A DNA stretch of 64,000 nucleotides from Hydractinia symbiolongicarpus. Lineage: Eukaryota; Cnidaria; Hydrozoa; Anthoathecata; Hydractiniidae. The DNA lies in contig NC_079879.1 of the NCBI RefSeq assembly GCF_029227915.1, positions 13,952,001 to 14,016,000 of the forward strand, written 5' to 3'. The notes under the pieces are model-generated. The model made no database searches, was not told the DNA's origin, and saw only the letters and a program-made list of their open reading frames with translations. Each line of letters opens with the position of its first letter. The stretch's first letter is position 1. Below are positions 60,473 to 64,000 of the stretch, one piece after another. The position numbers and the translations under genes are program-made.

Positions 60473-60725
60473 GGGTGGTCCCTAGTTACTTACGCGGTGA
60501 AAAATCACTGACGTCACCACCTCGTTTTCAAGTTATTTGGCCTCAAAGCTTTAAGTGCACTGTAATGGCTTCATTTATTTAATATAGAATATTAACGTTA
60601 AAGTAGTCTTATTGACGTCGCGCCGTAACGTCAGAAAATTTAACATATTAGACATGCATTTTTCAGTTACTTCAAATAAAATTTCGGTAAGATCAAAGGA
60701 AAATGAACATATCCACTTTGCCTGT
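60473..60725 (+). repeat. Dispersed repeat B, copy 2
   Basis: GGTGGTCCCTAGTTACTTAC through CCACTTTGCCTGTTA, aligned with 20311-20535 but about 35 bp longer (an extra TAACGTTAAAGTAGTC stretch). It ends in a short (TA)n run. Confidence 0.7.
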
Positions 60726-60879
60726 TATATATATATATATATATATATAATGTATATAAGATAAATGTTTATCATTCATTTATTTTTTATGTTAAAAAAT
60801 AATTATTTGAGGAAACTTATTTTTTTTAGGAAAATCTTTGTGAAACATTCACATAACTATTTAAGTAATTTTGTTTAGA

Positions 60880-61400
60880 TAAATGCTGTAATGCCAAAAG
60901 GAAAATACTGGGTTAGGCAGCCAATGGTAAGTTTTTATTGAATTTGATTTGAGATTTAAAATTTGATTTGAGGTTTGATTTGAAAAAAAATATGAAAGTA
61001 ATGTTGTGTAGTGGGTTGCACGTACTATTACTTTCAGTTAAAAAGTCCAAAAATCAACGTGACAGAAAATAATTAATTGGATATAACAATTTAATTGCTA
61101 TGTTGTGCTTTTTTATGGTTTATAGAGAACAGACAAAAGATATTGCCGACAGAAACGATGGTGAAAGCATTAGAGAACAAAGAATCCTTACAACAAGTGA
61201 AGGTTAGTCCGAACATATTAACTGTTTTCATGTTAGAGAAATGCTCGAATGTTCGTTGTTATCAATCTCAAGAAACCCTTTCGTATTAACAAATAAGATT
61301 TGTTCCATTTTTATTTATCTTATCTTTAGTGAAGAAACTCAAAGTCGCGATTCACAGCAAGCATGACGAATTCATGGTGGTTCAGTTAAGTTTAAAATAT
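60880..61400 (+). other. Possible exon-like segments, not recognised
   Basis: ATGCCAAAAGGAAAATACTG at about 60892 runs to a GTAAGT at 60927. A TTTATAG acceptor at about 61126 opens a segment (ENRQKILPTETMVKALENKE) that ends at GTTAGT near 61202. The two join in frame, but no third exon with a domain could be followed. This is weak evidence. Confidence 0.2.
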
Positions 61401-61909
61401 GAAATTATTGATAGATAGACAATTTGTCAACCAGGCCTTAGCTTTTGCAATCTTAAAGTTAAAGTCCAATAGACAAGTAAAAATTAGGGCCTAAAAAATA
61501 TTTTTCTGTTCGACTTCCTTTTGAATATTTTTTATTTTGTGTCGTAGTGTAAAACGTTTGTAATATTTTTTTGCATATTGGGAAAAGCTGCCAAAAGGGA
61601 ACAAATCCATAGTTCAGCTTGTTTTGATTAACCACAAAAAAAGCTTAGGGATGAATTTCCCGTATTTAAAAGCAATCCATACACATTGTTTCAGTAAATT
61701 CGGTCTTTGAAAAAAACACGTTTGGGGAGATAATTTACCCGCATTAAGAAACAATCCATACAATCCATACATGATATTCAGTTCTTTTAGTAAATTCGGT
61801 CTTTAGAAAAATCATTACCGGTATTAAGAAGCAATCCATACATATAAAATTCAGTTGTTTTAGTAAATTAGATATATATAGATATATCTAGATATATATT
61901 AGATATATA

Positions 61910-63608
<1,699 letters not shown>

Positions 63609-63794
63609 GTGAGACGCTCAACCCAACTACTATTCTATGAATAATGGAACTGAACACGGCGACAATATCGAGCTTCCATTATTTTTATAACACCCCTGAA
63701 AGTAATTTTTTCGTTATTCACGGCCTCTGTAAACTCCCAACCTATTTCATAAACAGCGCAAATTTTAGAGGATCAATAATACCAACAGCATATT

Positions 63795-63920
63795 TAACTT
63801 AACATGTAAAAATATATAAAAAAACAAGGACAGACTTATCAACGTCAACGTTACGCAACTTTCAAAATGGCCGTAATAACACTGCTCTCTGCTTTACACA
63901 TCCCTTTGTCGTGGCTGCAA
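63795..63920 (+). repeat. Dispersed repeat C, partial copy 3
   Basis: TTAACTTAACATGTAAAAAT, then ACAAGGACAGACTTATCAAC, then AAAATGGCCGTAATAAC aligns with 59415-59560. The remaining bases to the window end show no gene. Confidence 0.5.
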
Positions 63921-64000
63921 AATCTCGGATTGGTTTTTCAAAAAAATCAGGCGTTGCAATTGAATGCTACACGCGGGAGAATAAAACAAAGTCGGTAAAT

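Overview
This window is AT-rich animal nuclear DNA. It carries spliced genes with GT-AG introns, no bacterial-style gene clusters, and many transposons. The transposon families fit a cnidarian, probably a hydrozoan: THAP/P-like elements with a partner zinc-finger ORF, RT + GIY-YIG Penelope-like elements, jockey/CR1-like LINEs and mini-Helitrons. The species cannot be fixed from sequence alone.

Layout. 1-1690: broken THAP + DDE (Harbinger/ISL2EU-like) transposase, minus strand, running off the left edge. 3089-4110: broken Penelope-like reverse transcriptase, minus strand. 4556-5476: intact single-exon type II membrane SGNH/PC-esterase-like gene. 6523-10051: an almost complete P-like DNA transposon with 29-bp terminal inverted repeats (TIRs), a 7-bp target duplication and two converging genes, both damaged. 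11.4-16.4 kb: small non-autonomous elements, a 98-bp inverted-repeat pair and a tRNA-derived SINE. 16.8-24.6 kb: two broken LINEs, plus and minus strand, with Helitron-like and pogo-like elements around and inside them.

26896-33036 and 43413-49695: two direct copies of a major-facilitator (MFS) transporter gene resembling the ZINC INDUCED FACILITATOR-LIKE family. The downstream copy is intact: 15 exons that join in one frame to 558 codons. The upstream copy is a pseudogene with frameshift, stop codons, lost splice sites, an insertion splitting exon 8 and no exon 15. Between them lie a HIRAN-like ORF, a 33-bp minisatellite, a perfect long hairpin, a 3.3-kb DNA element with 9-bp target duplications, a two-exon orphan gene with a PHD-finger remnant next to it, and an old LINE tail.

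50-64 kb: almost no genes. It holds a 2.5-kb young satellite (about 90-bp monomers, with a 531-bp higher-order duplication), an older decayed tandem array, dispersed repeats, and a Penelope-like GIY-YIG domain between two long (TA)n tracts.

Only the MFS transporter, the SGNH-like gene and possibly the 182-codon two-exon gene look functional. The rest is mobile DNA or its remains. The most informative signals are the paired MFS copies with one unusually identical exon, the P-like element with its odd hairpin pair, the 9-bp-target-site element with a paralogous empty site, and the mini-Helitrons.
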